Assembly: GCA_900538355.1 (NCBI GenBank)
Contig: UPXS01000013.1
Location: 1-53,336, forward strand
DNA: 53,336 nt
Direction: 5' to 3'
Origin: an uncultured Veillonella sp.
Lineage (GTDB): Bacteria > Bacillota > Negativicutes > Veillonellales > Veillonellaceae
This document shows, piece by piece, positions 1-8,564 of this stretch. The first letter of the stretch is position 1, and each line of letters starts with the position of its first letter. A model generated the notes under the pieces. That model was not told where the DNA came from and did no database searches. It saw only the letters and a list, made by a program, of their open reading frames with translations. A program made the translations under genes and the position numbers.

Positions 1-4
1 GACA

Positions 5-53
5 TAAAAAAACTGCACCTCCAAAAATTGTGTCCAATTTTTGGGGTGCAGTT
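5..53 (-). terminator. Rho-independent terminator of the MFS gene
   Basis: Read on the minus strand, a long stem (AACTGCACC...GGTGCAGTT with an A/T-rich inner half) around a 4-base loop is followed by a run of T. It lies just past the stop of the minus-strand MFS gene. Confidence 0.8.
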
Positions 54-75
54 CAAGATGAAGGGTTCTTTTTGT

Positions 76-1263
76 TTATTGTAATTTTTTTGGATCTTTA
101 AGTAGCAATGATGCCCCAAGGCCCATTACGAGGAATGGCACGAGTGTCATCATAGCGACCGGTAGGGAGTAGGTATCTGCTAGGTTACCCACAACAGGTG
201 CGATAATACCACCGATGGTTTGGCTCACGCCGAGGGTAATGCCCGATGCAAAGCCGATACTTTTAGCAAGATAGGTTTGGCCTAGTACGATAACTGGACT
301 GTAGCTAATTGCTTTGGCAGCACCAATCATGAGTAGTAGCAAGTACGCTACAGGCATCATGATAAGTGGTGAGAAATTAGGAACTTCGGTTAATAGGAAC
401 ATAGCTGGCAACCAAACTAATAAGGATAGTCTAATAATCTTAATCGGACCAAATTTATCGCCTAATAGGCCGCCGATGTATGTCATGAAGATACCTATAC
501 TGAAGAATACAGTTAAGGCAAAGCTGCCTTGTTCTGGGCTAGTACCGAGTTCACGAGTCCAGAAGATAGGAATGAACGCATTGATAACGCGGAAGTTTAC
601 CGACTGGCTTAGGATGATAATGAACAAGATACCAAAATATTTCCAATAGTTTTTTAGTGGTTTTGCGGCTACAATCGGATTTTCTGTAGCTACTACTTGA
701 TCGATGGTACGCGCATGCGCTACGATGCGAGGCATGAGGGCGAATAGAGCAGTAAATATAATAATACCTGCCACTGTAAAAGCAGCTAGTCCATGTGGAC
801 CTACTGTATAGGCGATGGCGCCTGCAAAGAGTGGACCAAAGGCAAAGCCAGAACTGCCGCCTATGGCAAAGGTGCCCATAGCCTTACCCTTTTTACCACC
901 ACCGAGGCGGTTCATAATTTTAGCGCCTTCTGGATGGAAGATAGAGGAACCTACACCAGCTAAGGTGGCGCAAACAAGGAGGCTTTCATAAGAGGTAACA
1001 AAACCCATCATACCTGTACTACAGGCAGATAATAAAACACCGAAGGCAATGAGCCGCGGCTGATTGATTTTGTCTGAAATATAGCCTAGTAATGGCTGTA
1101 ATAATGAAGATAATGCTGTATTAGCTAAGATGAGAAAACCTGCTTGCTCTAAACTCAGTCCATAGGTATAAATGAACAGTGGTAAGAGGGCAGGTAACAC
1201 ACTTTGACAAGAGTCATTAATCATATGACTCAATGTGATGAGATAAGGGTAATATTTTTTCAT
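76..1263 (-). CDS. MFS efflux transporter, fosmidomycin-resistance (Fsr)-like
   Basis: This 395-residue inner-membrane protein has the hydrophobic pattern of a 12-helix major facilitator. The N-terminus (ITLSHMINDSCQSVLPALLP), the QPLLGYISD loop after helix 2 and the GVGSSIFHPEGAK segment match the Fsr/fosmidomycin-resistance branch, which exports small drugs by proton antiport. The substrate cannot be read from sequence. The start is supported by a purine-rich AGAGGC about 7 bases upstream. Only some 17 bases separate the start from the terminator of the upstream tRNA-Ser unit, so the gene either has a promoter buried in the tRNA region or depends on read-through. A strong terminator follows the stop. 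Family placement is firm; the role in drug export is inferred. Confidence 0.85.
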   Translation of the reverse strand: MKKYYPYLITLSHMINDSCQSVLPALLPLFIYTYGLSLEQAGFLILANTALSSLLQPLLGYISDKINQPRLIAFGVLLSACSTGMMGFVTSYESLLVCATLAGVGSSIFHPEGAKIMNRLGGGKKGKAMGTFAIGGSSGFAFGPLFAGAIAYTVGPHGLAAFTVAGIIIFTALFALMPRIVAHARTIDQVVATENPIVAAKPLKNYWKYFGILFIIILSQSVNFRVINAFIPIFWTRELGTSPEQGSFALTVFFSIGIFMTYIGGLLGDKFGPIKIIRLSLLVWLPAMFLLTEVPNFSPLIMMPVAYLLLLMIGAAKAISYSPVIVLGQTYLAKSIGFASGITLGVSQTIGGIIAPVVGNLADTYSLPVAMMTLVPFLVMGLGASLLLKDPKKLQ

Positions 1264-1278
1264 AGTAGTAGCCTCTTT

Positions 1279-1312
1279 ACAAAAAAAGCGCTAACCATGG
1301 TTAGCGCTTTAT
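1279..1312 (-). terminator. Terminator of the tadA-tRNA-Ser unit
   Basis: A perfect palindrome, AAAGCGCTAA-CCATGG-TTAGCGCTTT (1285-1310), is followed on the minus strand by a run of T (the A run at 1281-1287). It lies 3' of the tRNA and upstream of the MFS gene. Confidence 0.8.
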
Positions 1313-1322
1313 ATAGTTTAGT

Positions 1323-1413
1323 TGGCAGAGGAGGAGGGATTTGAACCCCCGCGCCGGTTGCCCGACCTACCGCATTTCGAGTGCGGACCCTTCAGCCTCT
1401 TGGGTACTCCTCC
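1323..1413 (-). tRNA. tRNA-Ser (CGA anticodon)
   Basis: The reverse complement folds as a 91-base class II tRNA with encoded CCA. The acceptor GGAGGAG pairs with CTCCTCT (first pair G-U). The anticodon stem CCGCA/TGCGG encloses the loop CTCGAAA, giving anticodon CGA, and a long variable arm follows. The T arm carries GGTTCAAATCC. Its first 47 bases are also the 3' end of the tadA reading frame, so tRNA and mRNA must share a transcript. Confidence 0.95.
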
Positions 1414-1909
1414 GTGCTTTACGGCGCTCCTTAAAGAAGTCTTTCATGATTTGGCTACATTCATCACCAAGCACACCAGATGCCAGTTCAGGTTCATGAT
1501 TTAAACCTGGGTGAGAGAGCACATTGAATAGCGATTCTACGGCGCCTCCTTTGTAATCACTTGCACCATATACTACACGATCAATACGACTGTTGATAAT
1601 GGCTCCAGCGCACATCGGACACGGCTCTATCGTAACATACAGGGTACAACCAGTCAACCGCCAGCGCTTGAGGACATCGCATGCTTCACGGATTACGAGG
1701 ACCTCTGCATGAGCCGTTGCATCATGATCGAGTTCACGACGATTATGGTGGCGTGAAATGATGGTATTATCTTTTACGAGAATGGCACCGATAGGAATTT
1801 CTCCAAGTTCATAAGCCTTGCGCGCTTCTTCCATAGCAATGGCCATAAAATACTCGTCGCGGGTGCGTTCATCCATATTTTCAATATCTACAGTAATGTC
1901 TTTTGTCAT
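1367..1909 (-). CDS. tadA: tRNA-specific adenosine deaminase TadA
   Basis: TadA converts the wobble adenosine of tRNA-Arg(ACG) to inosine. Counted from the chosen start (180 residues), the zinc motifs of the cytidine/deoxycytidylate deaminase fold are visible: HAE at about 67-69 with the proton-shuttling Glu, and PCPMC at about 96-100. The ATG at 1909 is preferred because GAGGT (1916-1920) sits 6 bases upstream; an ATG at 1915 abuts that site. Family members usually end shortly after a basic segment like FFKERRKAR. Here the last 15 residues are read from the tRNA-Ser gene and the TAG stop lies just after its anticodon stem. The gene is divergent from the UPF0126 gene. The tail is probably dispensable (inference). 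Confidence 0.92.
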   Translation of the reverse strand: MTKDITVDIENMDERTRDEYFMAIAMEEARKAYELGEIPIGAILVKDNTIISRHHNRRELDHDATAHAEVLVIREACDVLKRWRLTGCTLYVTIEPCPMCAGAIINSRIDRVVYGASDYKGGAVESLFNVLSHPGLNHEPELASGVLGDECSQIMKDFFKERRKARRSTQEAEGSALEMR

Positions 1910-1992
1910 TGGCATACCTCTTCATGTATAATAGCTTACATAAAGTCTATCACAGTGTACGCAGTTATGCGAATAGATTATATGGGGGAATT

Positions 1993-2640
1993 ATGGATAT
2001 TATATGGTATATGTTTGATATGATTGGCACTATTGCCTTTGCTGTATCCGGTGCGCTTGTTGGGGTAGCTCGGAAGATGGATATCTTTGGTATGGCCGTG
2101 TTGGCGTTGGCTACGGCTATCGGTGGCGGTATTGTACGGGATGTATTGCTCGGTTATTTTCCGCCAAACTCACTTCGAAATGTGGTGTACGTAACGGTTG
2201 TCTTAGCTGTAACAGTTATCGTGTTCTTGATTTACAACAGTCGATACCGCAAGCATGCGATGGGCCCTCGTAGTCGAGCTAGTTATTTATTAGCCGATGC
2301 ATTAGGGTTAGCATCATTTACCGTTACAGGCGCTTCTGCAGGATTTAAACTCTATCCTGAGTTGCCTATATTTATTGTACTGTTAGGTACAATAACCGCA
2401 GTAGGTGGCGGGATTATCCGAGATATGCTAGCACAGCGTATCCCATCTGTTTTAAAAGAGGATGTATATGCATTGCCTAGTATTATTGGCGGCATTGTTT
2501 ATTACCTTATGGTTACATCTAGTTGGGACAGTATGGCCGTATATGGTGCTTTCACAGTGGTACTCGTTATCCGTTTGTTAGCCATCAAGTACAATTGGAG
2601 TCTACCGAAGGTAGGGAAAACCAAGCCGGTTGCGAAATAA
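1993..2640 (+). CDS. UPF0126 / TRIC-like membrane channel (YadS/YicG family)
   Basis: This 215-residue protein has two repeats of about three membrane helices. Each repeat carries the family hallmark: GAVSGALVG-like then AIGGGIVRDVLLG in repeat 1, and AVGGGIIRDML in repeat 2. The family (PF03458) is related to TRIC trimeric cation channels, but the physiological substrate in bacteria is not settled. The start at 1993 is chosen because GGGGGA lies just upstream and the protein then begins like its relatives; a longer frame from 1903 would run into the divergent tadA leader. A TATAAT at 1927-1932 is a plausible -10 element. It appears monocistronic. Confidence 0.85.
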   Translation: MDIIWYMFDMIGTIAFAVSGALVGVARKMDIFGMAVLALATAIGGGIVRDVLLGYFPPNSLRNVVYVTVVLAVTVIVFLIYNSRYRKHAMGPRSRASYLLADALGLASFTVTGASAGFKLYPELPIFIVLLGTITAVGGGIIRDMLAQRIPSVLKEDVYALPSIIGGIVYYLMVTSSWDSMAVYGAFTVVLVIRLLAIKYNWSLPKVGKTKPVAK

Positions 2641-2648
2641 TAGTCAAA

Positions 2649-2657
2649 TGATATAAT
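2649..2657 (+). promoter_or_regulatory. Extended -10 promoter of the DUF4127 gene
   Basis: TGATATAAT is a perfect extended -10 (TGN-TATAAT) lying directly after the UPF0126 stop. The predicted leader is about 105 bases and contains a small hairpin (GCGAGT at 2728, ACTCGC at 2741) just before the AAGGAG ribosome binding site. Confidence 0.55.
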
Positions 2658-2768
2658 TATACTATTGAGCATATGAACATTTCATAAAAGTGTCAGAAAA
2701 AGAGAGTATTATAAAACAGTTCATTTTGCGAGTCGGGAGTACTCGCTACACAGAAGGAGATTTGATTT

Positions 2769-4583
2769 ATGACGAATAAATGGTTGAAAGTAGCACTTAT
2801 GGCAGCAGCCATCGCTACTGGTACATCTATTAAAATTGATGCGGAAACCGTGTTGTACGTACCTCAAGATGATCGTCCTGTAAGCTTACAATATACTGTA
2901 GATACAGCTCGCGAAGCAGGTATGACTATATTGACACCACCTCAAAATTTGATTTCTGGTAAGAACTACCAAGGTCAAGCGGATCAAATCATGGCTTGGG
3001 TTGAACAAAATGCAGGCCGTGCTGATGTGATGGTATTGAGTACAGATACGCTTATTTATGGTGGCCTTGTAGACTCTCGTAAACACAACATTCCACTTTC
3101 CACATTGGAAAGCCGTTTAAAACGAATTGAGTCCTTAAAAGCTCGCAACAAAAAAGTACGTATTTATGGTTTCGGTACTGTAATGCGCTCTCCACGTGCC
3201 AGTGGTGGCGGCACTGAACCAGCATACTATGCAGAATATGGTCCTACCATCTTCCAAATTGCAGCATTGCAAGATAAATTAGACTCTGGATCCTTAACAC
3301 AAGAGGAAACTCAAAAATTGATGAGCCTTCAAGCCTCTGTTCCTGTAGAATACCTACAAGACTGGTTTGATCGCCGTCAAAAGAATATGAAAATTAATAA
3401 AGAGTTAATCGATGAAACTCGCAGTGGGGTATTCGATTACTTCGCATTGGGCCATGACGATACATCTCAATTGTCCCAATCTGCACTAGAAGGTCGTTAC
3501 TTAAGTAAATACTCCAAGGACATTCCTGTTGAAAAATACGGTAGCTTCCCTGGTGCTGACCAACTTGGTCTCTTGTTGATGGCTCGTTCTCGTACAGATG
3601 AAAGTACAGAAAAACCAACATTCTCCGTAATTTATCCACTTGGTGGTGGCGGCAAAACATTGCCAGGTTACGAAGACCAAACTATCGATAAAACAATTGC
3701 GCAACACGTTGAAGCTGTAGGTGGCACAATGGTGACACAAGGCAAACCAACTGTGTTATTAGCAGTAAATACACCACTTACTACAAGCACTGGCGAATCT
3801 GAAAGCTTCGAGAACTTCCCGATGATTTCTAATTCTACAAATGCTTTCGTAGATCGCATTCAACAAGCTGTTGATTCTGGCGTAAACGTAAGCGTTGCAG
3901 ATATCGCTTATAACAATGGTGCGGACAATACATTAGTATCTGCTTTGTATAAACGTGATATGTTATATAAAATCGGTGCGTACAATGGTTGGAATACAGC
4001 AAGTAATACAGTAGGTTATGCTATTGCTCAAGGCGTATTGCTCAAAACTATGAGCCCAGAAGGTCATCGCAAGATGTTGACGCAACAATACTTAGATAAC
4101 TGGGCGTACCAAGCAAATATCCGTAAAGATATTTACCGCATGCAAGATTCTATTCGCACAGATAATGTACGTTACTCTGGCGAGTTGAATGAACGTCTTG
4201 AAAGTTACTTAGGCGAACGTATTCAAGACTTCGCTGAAAAATACCTCAAAGTCGACCCTCGTACAGTTAAAGCTACATTCCCTTGGGGCCGTCTATTCGA
4301 AACAGATATCACTATTTACGATAAACCAGTGGTACCTCTCGAAAAAGAATTACGCTTGAAACGCGAAGCAGAGGCAAAAGCAAAAGCGGAAGCGGAAGCT
4401 AAGGCTAAAGCAGAAGCAGCAGCTCAAGCAAATGGTCAAGCTGCACCAGCACAACCTGCTCAACCAGTAAAGACCGGAGCTGCTCAAACTACAGCATCTG
4501 TAATTCCAGTAGTAAAACAACCGGCTACAACATCTCAAGGTCCACGCCTTGTGCCAACACCAGCAGTTGTACCTGGTCAATAA
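2769..4583 (+). CDS. Secreted DUF4127 family protein
   Basis: This 604-residue protein has an N-terminal signal peptide (basic MTNKWLK, hydrophobic stretch, probable cleavage near residue 24-26). The DUF4127 domain follows, recognised by VLYVPQDDRPVSLQYT near residue 28 and by VMVLSTDTLIYGGLVDSR near 92. No biochemical activity is established for this family that I know of; conserved Asp/Arg clusters suggest an enzyme. From about residue 520 the protein changes to an Ala/Glu/Lys repeat and then an Ala/Pro/Gln-rich tail, which looks like a periplasmic spacer or wall-spanning segment (inference). The next gene, a membrane acyltransferase, starts 16 bases after the stop, so the two are probably co-transcribed and may act on the same envelope polymer. 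Confidence 0.8.
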   Translation: MTNKWLKVALMAAAIATGTSIKIDAETVLYVPQDDRPVSLQYTVDTAREAGMTILTPPQNLISGKNYQGQADQIMAWVEQNAGRADVMVLSTDTLIYGGLVDSRKHNIPLSTLESRLKRIESLKARNKKVRIYGFGTVMRSPRASGGGTEPAYYAEYGPTIFQIAALQDKLDSGSLTQEETQKLMSLQASVPVEYLQDWFDRRQKNMKINKELIDETRSGVFDYFALGHDDTSQLSQSALEGRYLSKYSKDIPVEKYGSFPGADQLGLLLMARSRTDESTEKPTFSVIYPLGGGGKTLPGYEDQTIDKTIAQHVEAVGGTMVTQGKPTVLLAVNTPLTTSTGESESFENFPMISNSTNAFVDRIQQAVDSGVNVSVADIAYNNGADNTLVSALYKRDMLYKIGAYNGWNTASNTVGYAIAQGVLLKTMSPEGHRKMLTQQYLDNWAYQANIRKDIYRMQDSIRTDNVRYSGELNERLESYLGERIQDFAEKYLKVDPRTVKATFPWGRLFETDITIYDKPVVPLEKELRLKREAEAKAKAEAEAKAKAEAAAQANGQAAPAQPAQPVKTGAAQTTASVIPVVKQPATTSQGPRLVPTPAVVPGQ

Positions 4584-4599
4584 TGAATAGGGAATGGCT

Positions 4600-5715
4600 A
4601 TGAAAAAAGCATTTTTACCGGAAATTACTTATATGCGTGGCCTTTGTATGCTCGGTGTTATCGGCATTCATGTAGGTTCTTACGCACTACAAAATCCTTT
4701 TGTAAATTTAGAGCTCATTAGCGTCTTAGAAATTCTATCGCGCTTTGGGGTACCCGCATTTTTCTTCCTCTCTGCATTTGGACTGTTTTATCATACCTCT
4801 GTAGAGGGACCATTCTCATATAAGGAATTTATGCACCGCCGTATTCAGGTGGTGCTATTTCCATATATTACGTGGTCCATATTTTATCTGCTTTACACAG
4901 GACTGACGGCGCATAACCTTGGTAATTTACATCCTGGTCCATTGGCGGTTAACCTATTATTTGGTACATCTATGTATCATCTGTACTTTATGGTTATCCT
5001 TCTATGGTTCTATGTGATGATGCCACTATGGCGGGCCATGGTGAAAGTCATTTTAAAACGCCCAGTATTTTGGATGGTCTTACTATTTGTTATCCAAGTT
5101 GGTATCGATTATGTTTCATCTTATATGTTGGGCCGTTGGGTAACAGAACACCTTAGTAATAATCCTGTCTTGAAATATCTCTTTGATATGAGACTCAACT
5201 ATTGGGTGATCCATTATGTGTGGATATTCTTGCTAGGGGCTGTATGTGCTGAACGATATGAAACGGTATGCGAATACATGTGGCGCTATCGCTACTTGTT
5301 AGGTGTTAGTGCAGTAGGTTCTATATTGTTGATGCTCGGATCCTACTACTATGTTATGGATGTATGGCATTATACAGTGCTAGAAGCCATTTATACGGTT
5401 CATCAAATGAGTCCAATGGGTGTCCTCTATACGGGATTAGGAACACTATTTAGCTTGTTCTTGTTCCAAACATTACCAATGAATGCGACTATGGAGTCCA
5501 CTTGGTCGGAAATAGGAGATAAGTCCTACGGCATTTATTTAGCACATCCATTCTGGTTGTTAATCATCTCTGGGGTGATGGCTAAATACAATCTCTCGTA
5601 TACCGTAGTCAATGTGCTGGCTATGTATGCGATGGCGCTAGGATTGTCCTACTTGACTACAGTAGGGCTCAATTATGTGCCTAAACCAATACGTAAGTTT
5701 GTGTTGGGACACTGA
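4600..5715 (+). CDS. Membrane acyltransferase, acyltransferase-3 family
   Basis: This 371-residue polytopic protein has about ten hydrophobic helices. It shows the acyltransferase-3 opening: EITYMRGLCMLGVIGIHV with the conserved Arg and His, and a later YGIYLAHPF motif. Members of this family O-acetylate or O-acylate cell-surface sugars, using acyl donors from the cytoplasm. The start at 4600 is preferred over the ATG at 4594 because AGGGA (4589-4593) has normal spacing to it and directly abuts the earlier ATG. It forms a likely two-gene operon with the DUF4127 gene. The acceptor is unknown; LPS, capsule or peptidoglycan-linked glycans are candidates. Confidence 0.8.
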   Translation: MKKAFLPEITYMRGLCMLGVIGIHVGSYALQNPFVNLELISVLEILSRFGVPAFFFLSAFGLFYHTSVEGPFSYKEFMHRRIQVVLFPYITWSIFYLLYTGLTAHNLGNLHPGPLAVNLLFGTSMYHLYFMVILLWFYVMMPLWRAMVKVILKRPVFWMVLLFVIQVGIDYVSSYMLGRWVTEHLSNNPVLKYLFDMRLNYWVIHYVWIFLLGAVCAERYETVCEYMWRYRYLLGVSAVGSILLMLGSYYYVMDVWHYTVLEAIYTVHQMSPMGVLYTGLGTLFSLFLFQTLPMNATMESTWSEIGDKSYGIYLAHPFWLLIISGVMAKYNLSYTVVNVLAMYAMALGLSYLTTVGLNYVPKPIRKFVLGH

Positions 5716-5795
5716 TTGGTACAAGATTTTCAGCTTGAACTCAGCATTATTGTTTTAATGTACTGAGTTAGGCCGAATTATATAATTAGAAATAG

Positions 5796-5842
5796 ATCCG
5801 CTAGGATATAGTTTTTAACTATGGTATCCTAGCGGATTTTTA
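5796..5842 (+). terminator. Rho-independent terminator after the acyltransferase gene
   Basis: Stem ATCCGCTAGGATA / TATCCTAGCGGAT with an inner A/T loop, followed by TTTTTAT. Confidence 0.85.
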
Positions 5843-5859
5843 TATATCTAAGTTATATC

Positions 5860-5905
5860 TTTCACAAAGTAAAGTGTGAAAATTTGAAAGTAATTGTGAT
5901 ATAAT
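5860..5905 (+). promoter_or_regulatory. Extended -10 promoter with upstream palindrome, D-amino-acid aminotransferase gene
   Basis: TGATATAAT at 5897-5905 is a perfect extended -10. At 5860-5881, over the -35 position, lie arms TTTCACA and TGTGAAA separated by 8 bases. This is a good candidate operator. No regulator can be named from sequence. Confidence 0.5.
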
Positions 5906-5961
5906 AAGTCCATGATGATTACTACTTGATAGAGTAACGATATAGAAAAAGAGGTGCTCCT

Positions 5962-6819
5962 ATGCAAGAATTAACATATTTTAATGGTGAATTCGTTGAA
6001 CCAGGTGCTAAGGTTATCAGTATTGATGACCGTGGCTATTTGTTTGGTGACTCCGTATACGAAGTGGTACGTGTCGTAAAAGGCCGTTGCTTCGCGTTGT
6101 CTTACCATCAAGATCGCTTGTATCGCTCTATGCGTGAAATGGATATTCCTGTAAAAATGACCCCAGATGATTTGACAGAATTGCACGAAATTTTAATCGA
6201 GCAAAGTGAAATCAAAGAGGGCTATATTTATTTGCAAATCTCCCGTGGTGTAGCGCCACGTCATCATGCATATGATCGTTCTAAACTAGAACCACAAATG
6301 CTCATGTCCATTCGTAATTTAGATATGGATGCAGTGAACAAATTGGGTGAAGGGGTAAAAGCGATTGCATTGCCTGATGAACGTTGGGACCATGTAGATG
6401 TTAAGACTACTAACTTGATTCCAAATATTTTGGCTCAAACTAAAGCAGAAAAGAAATTTGCTTATACAGCTATGTTATTCCGCAATGGCATCTGTACAGA
6501 AGGTGCTACATCTAATGTATTTGCTGTAAAAGATGGTATCTTGTATACGCACCCAGCAGATAATCATATCTTAAAAGGTATTACGCGCCAAATGATTTTG
6601 ACTCGCGTAGCACCGTCTCTAGGTATTACCGTTATTGAAAAAGAATTCGACCGCGCCTTTGTAGATGATGCGGATGAATTATTCTTTACCGATACAATTG
6701 GTGGTGTCATCCCAATTACTAAGCTAGACAGAAATCCAGTATCTGGTGGTAAACCAGGTGTTATTACACTTCGTCTACGCGAAGCATTAGAAAAATTGAT
6801 GGAAGAAGGTTTGCCTTAA
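5962..6819 (+). CDS. dat: D-amino acid aminotransferase (class IV PLP enzyme)
   Basis: This cytosolic fold-type IV aminotransferase has 285 residues. Lys148 (DVKTTN) is the expected Schiff-base lysine and Glu180 (CTEGATSN) the pyridine-nitrogen partner. The carboxylate-trap signature RGVAPRHH at 95-102 matches the RGxxPRxH pattern of D-alanine transaminases rather than branched-chain enzymes. The expected reaction interconverts D-alanine and 2-oxoglutarate with pyruvate and D-glutamate, feeding peptidoglycan synthesis. Glutamate racemase lies about 6 kb downstream, giving two possible routes to D-glutamate. A GAGGTG ribosome site precedes the ATG. A lone promoter with an operator-like palindrome lies upstream. 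Confidence 0.88.
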   Translation: MQELTYFNGEFVEPGAKVISIDDRGYLFGDSVYEVVRVVKGRCFALSYHQDRLYRSMREMDIPVKMTPDDLTELHEILIEQSEIKEGYIYLQISRGVAPRHHAYDRSKLEPQMLMSIRNLDMDAVNKLGEGVKAIALPDERWDHVDVKTTNLIPNILAQTKAEKKFAYTAMLFRNGICTEGATSNVFAVKDGILYTHPADNHILKGITRQMILTRVAPSLGITVIEKEFDRAFVDDADELFFTDTIGGVIPITKLDRNPVSGGKPGVITLRLREALEKLMEEGLP

Positions 6820-6874
6820 TAGGTCATCTACTTTCATAGAATGGTAAACTTTTACCTTAAGAAAGGACATTATT

Positions 6875-7921
6875 TTGATTCAATTACAACACATTAGTAA
6901 AGTCTATGAAGGCGCTACTCGTGTGGAAGCATTAAAAGATATTAGCCTTGAAGTTAAAGAAGGTGAAATCTTTGGCATTATCGGTCAATCTGGGGCCGGT
7001 AAATCCACATTGATTCGATGCATCAATATGCTCGAAGCTCCTACATCTGGCTCTGTTATCGTTAATGGTACAGATTTAACAACACTTAGTAAATCCGATT
7101 TGCGTAAAGCGCGCAAAGATATCGGCATGATTTTCCAACATTTTAACCTATTGTCCTCTCGTACCGTATATGACAATGTGGCATTCCCCTTGGAACTACA
7201 AGGGATGAGCAAATCTGAAATCAAGGAACGCATTATGCCAATTCTTGATATCGTAGGCCTTACCGACCGTATGAACAACTATCCATCTCAATTGTCTGGT
7301 GGTCAAAAACAACGTGTTGGTATTGCTCGTGCCTTAGCTTCTAATCCAAAGGTTCTTCTTTGTGACGAAGCTACATCTGCTCTTGACCCACAAACAACAG
7401 AATCCATTTTGAAATTGTTGAAAGACATCAATGAAAAGATGGGCCTTACTATCGTTCTCATCACACATGAGATGCATGTTATCCGTGAAATCTGTGATCG
7501 CGTAGCGGTTATTGAAGGCGGTGTCATTCTCGAAGAAGGCTCCACTGTTGAAGTATTTACACATCCACGAGAAAATACTACAAAAGAATTTATTAGTTCT
7601 GTAGTCAGTGAAAACTTGCCACCAGAAGCTTTGGAGCACTTGGAATTGCACGACCAATGGGTTGGTGGTACAGCTCCATTAGTGCGCCTTAAATTTACAG
7701 GCCAAGCTACGGATGAACCTGTAGTAGCAGGCCTTGTACGCCGCTTTAACCTCGATGTAAGCATCCTTTTCGGTGGTATTGATTACATCCAAAATACATG
7801 CGTTGGTCGCCTCATTGTCATTTTGAATGGTGATCCTGAAAATGCACAAGAGGGCTTAGACTACATCAAAACATTACCAATTGAAAGCGAGGTGATCGGT
7901 TATGTCAGAGCAAATAATTAA
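6875..7921 (+). CDS. metN: Methionine ABC transporter ATP-binding protein MetN
   Basis: This 348-residue ATPase powers uptake of methionine through MetI. Walker A GQSGAGKST is at 37-45, the signature LSGGQ at 140-144 and Walker B LLCDEATSAL with catalytic Glu165. A C-terminal NIL domain (about 265-345) is the methionine-sensing module that inhibits transport when the cell is replete. The start is TTG, supported by GAAAGGA 7 bases upstream and by MIQLQHISKVY matching family N-termini; no ATG is available nearby. The stop overlaps metI by 20 bases, indicating translational coupling. No S-box or T-box leader is visible in the short gap after the aminotransferase gene. Confidence 0.93.
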   Translation: MIQLQHISKVYEGATRVEALKDISLEVKEGEIFGIIGQSGAGKSTLIRCINMLEAPTSGSVIVNGTDLTTLSKSDLRKARKDIGMIFQHFNLLSSRTVYDNVAFPLELQGMSKSEIKERIMPILDIVGLTDRMNNYPSQLSGGQKQRVGIARALASNPKVLLCDEATSALDPQTTESILKLLKDINEKMGLTIVLITHEMHVIREICDRVAVIEGGVILEEGSTVEVFTHPRENTTKEFISSVVSENLPPEALEHLELHDQWVGGTAPLVRLKFTGQATDEPVVAGLVRRFNLDVSILFGGIDYIQNTCVGRLIVILNGDPENAQEGLDYIKTLPIESEVIGYVRANN

Positions 7922-8555
7922 CCTTCTCATAACTGGTACCCTTGATACATTGCAAATGACCATTATCTCTACGATTATGGCTATGTTGCTTGGTATTCCT
8001 CTCGGTGTTGTTTTGGTAGTCACATCTAAGGGCCATATTTTAGAAAATGTAGCGCTTAATAAAGTATTAGGTGCCATCGTCAATGCAACGCGTTCCGTAC
8101 CATTCATCATCTTGATGGTTGCTATCATTCCATTTACGCGTATGGTAGTAGGTACATCTATTGGTACAACAGCTGCTTGCGTACCGTTAACAATTGCGGC
8201 GATTCCATTCTTAGCGCGCCTTGTAGAAACATCTATTAAAGATATTAACTTTGGTGTTATTGAGGCGGCTCAATCTATGGGTGCAAGCCCACTTCAAATC
8301 ATATGGAAGGTTTTATTACCTGAAGCATTGCCTACAATTATCGACAATGTGACGGTTCTTATCGTTAACCTCATCGGTTACTCTGCAATGGCTGGTGCCA
8401 TCGGCGGCGGTGGCCTTGGTGATATTGCTATCCGATATGGTTACCAACGTTTCCAAGCTGATATCATGATTGCTACCATCATCATCTTGATCATTTTGGT
8501 ACAATTAGTACAAATGATTGGTGATGCTTGGTCTAAAGCGATGAATAAGAAGTAG
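7902..8555 (+). CDS. metI: Methionine ABC transporter permease MetI
   Basis: This 217-residue inner-membrane permease has five hydrophobic helices. The coupling-helix EAA motif is at about residue 124 (IEAAQSMGASPLQIIWKVLLP), where MetN docks. The GYSAMAGAIGGGGLGD stretch is typical of MetI. It overlaps the end of metN. The usual third gene, metQ (substrate-binding lipoprotein), is not next to it nor elsewhere in this window, so MetQ must be encoded elsewhere or replaced. Confidence 0.93.
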   Translation: MSEQIINLLITGTLDTLQMTIISTIMAMLLGIPLGVVLVVTSKGHILENVALNKVLGAIVNATRSVPFIILMVAIIPFTRMVVGTSIGTTAACVPLTIAAIPFLARLVETSIKDINFGVIEAAQSMGASPLQIIWKVLLPEALPTIIDNVTVLIVNLIGYSAMAGAIGGGGLGDIAIRYGYQRFQADIMIATIIILIILVQLVQMIGDAWSKAMNKK

Positions 8556-8564
8556 GAGGATCCT

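Noticed and set aside
1322..1504. Plus-strand open frame across tRNA-Ser and tadA
   Set aside because: It is an antisense shadow of a clear tRNA and a conserved enzyme, with no ribosome site.
6820..6874. SAM riboswitch or T-box before metN
   Set aside because: The gap is only 55 bases and shows no leader fold or terminator; nothing supports a riboswitch.
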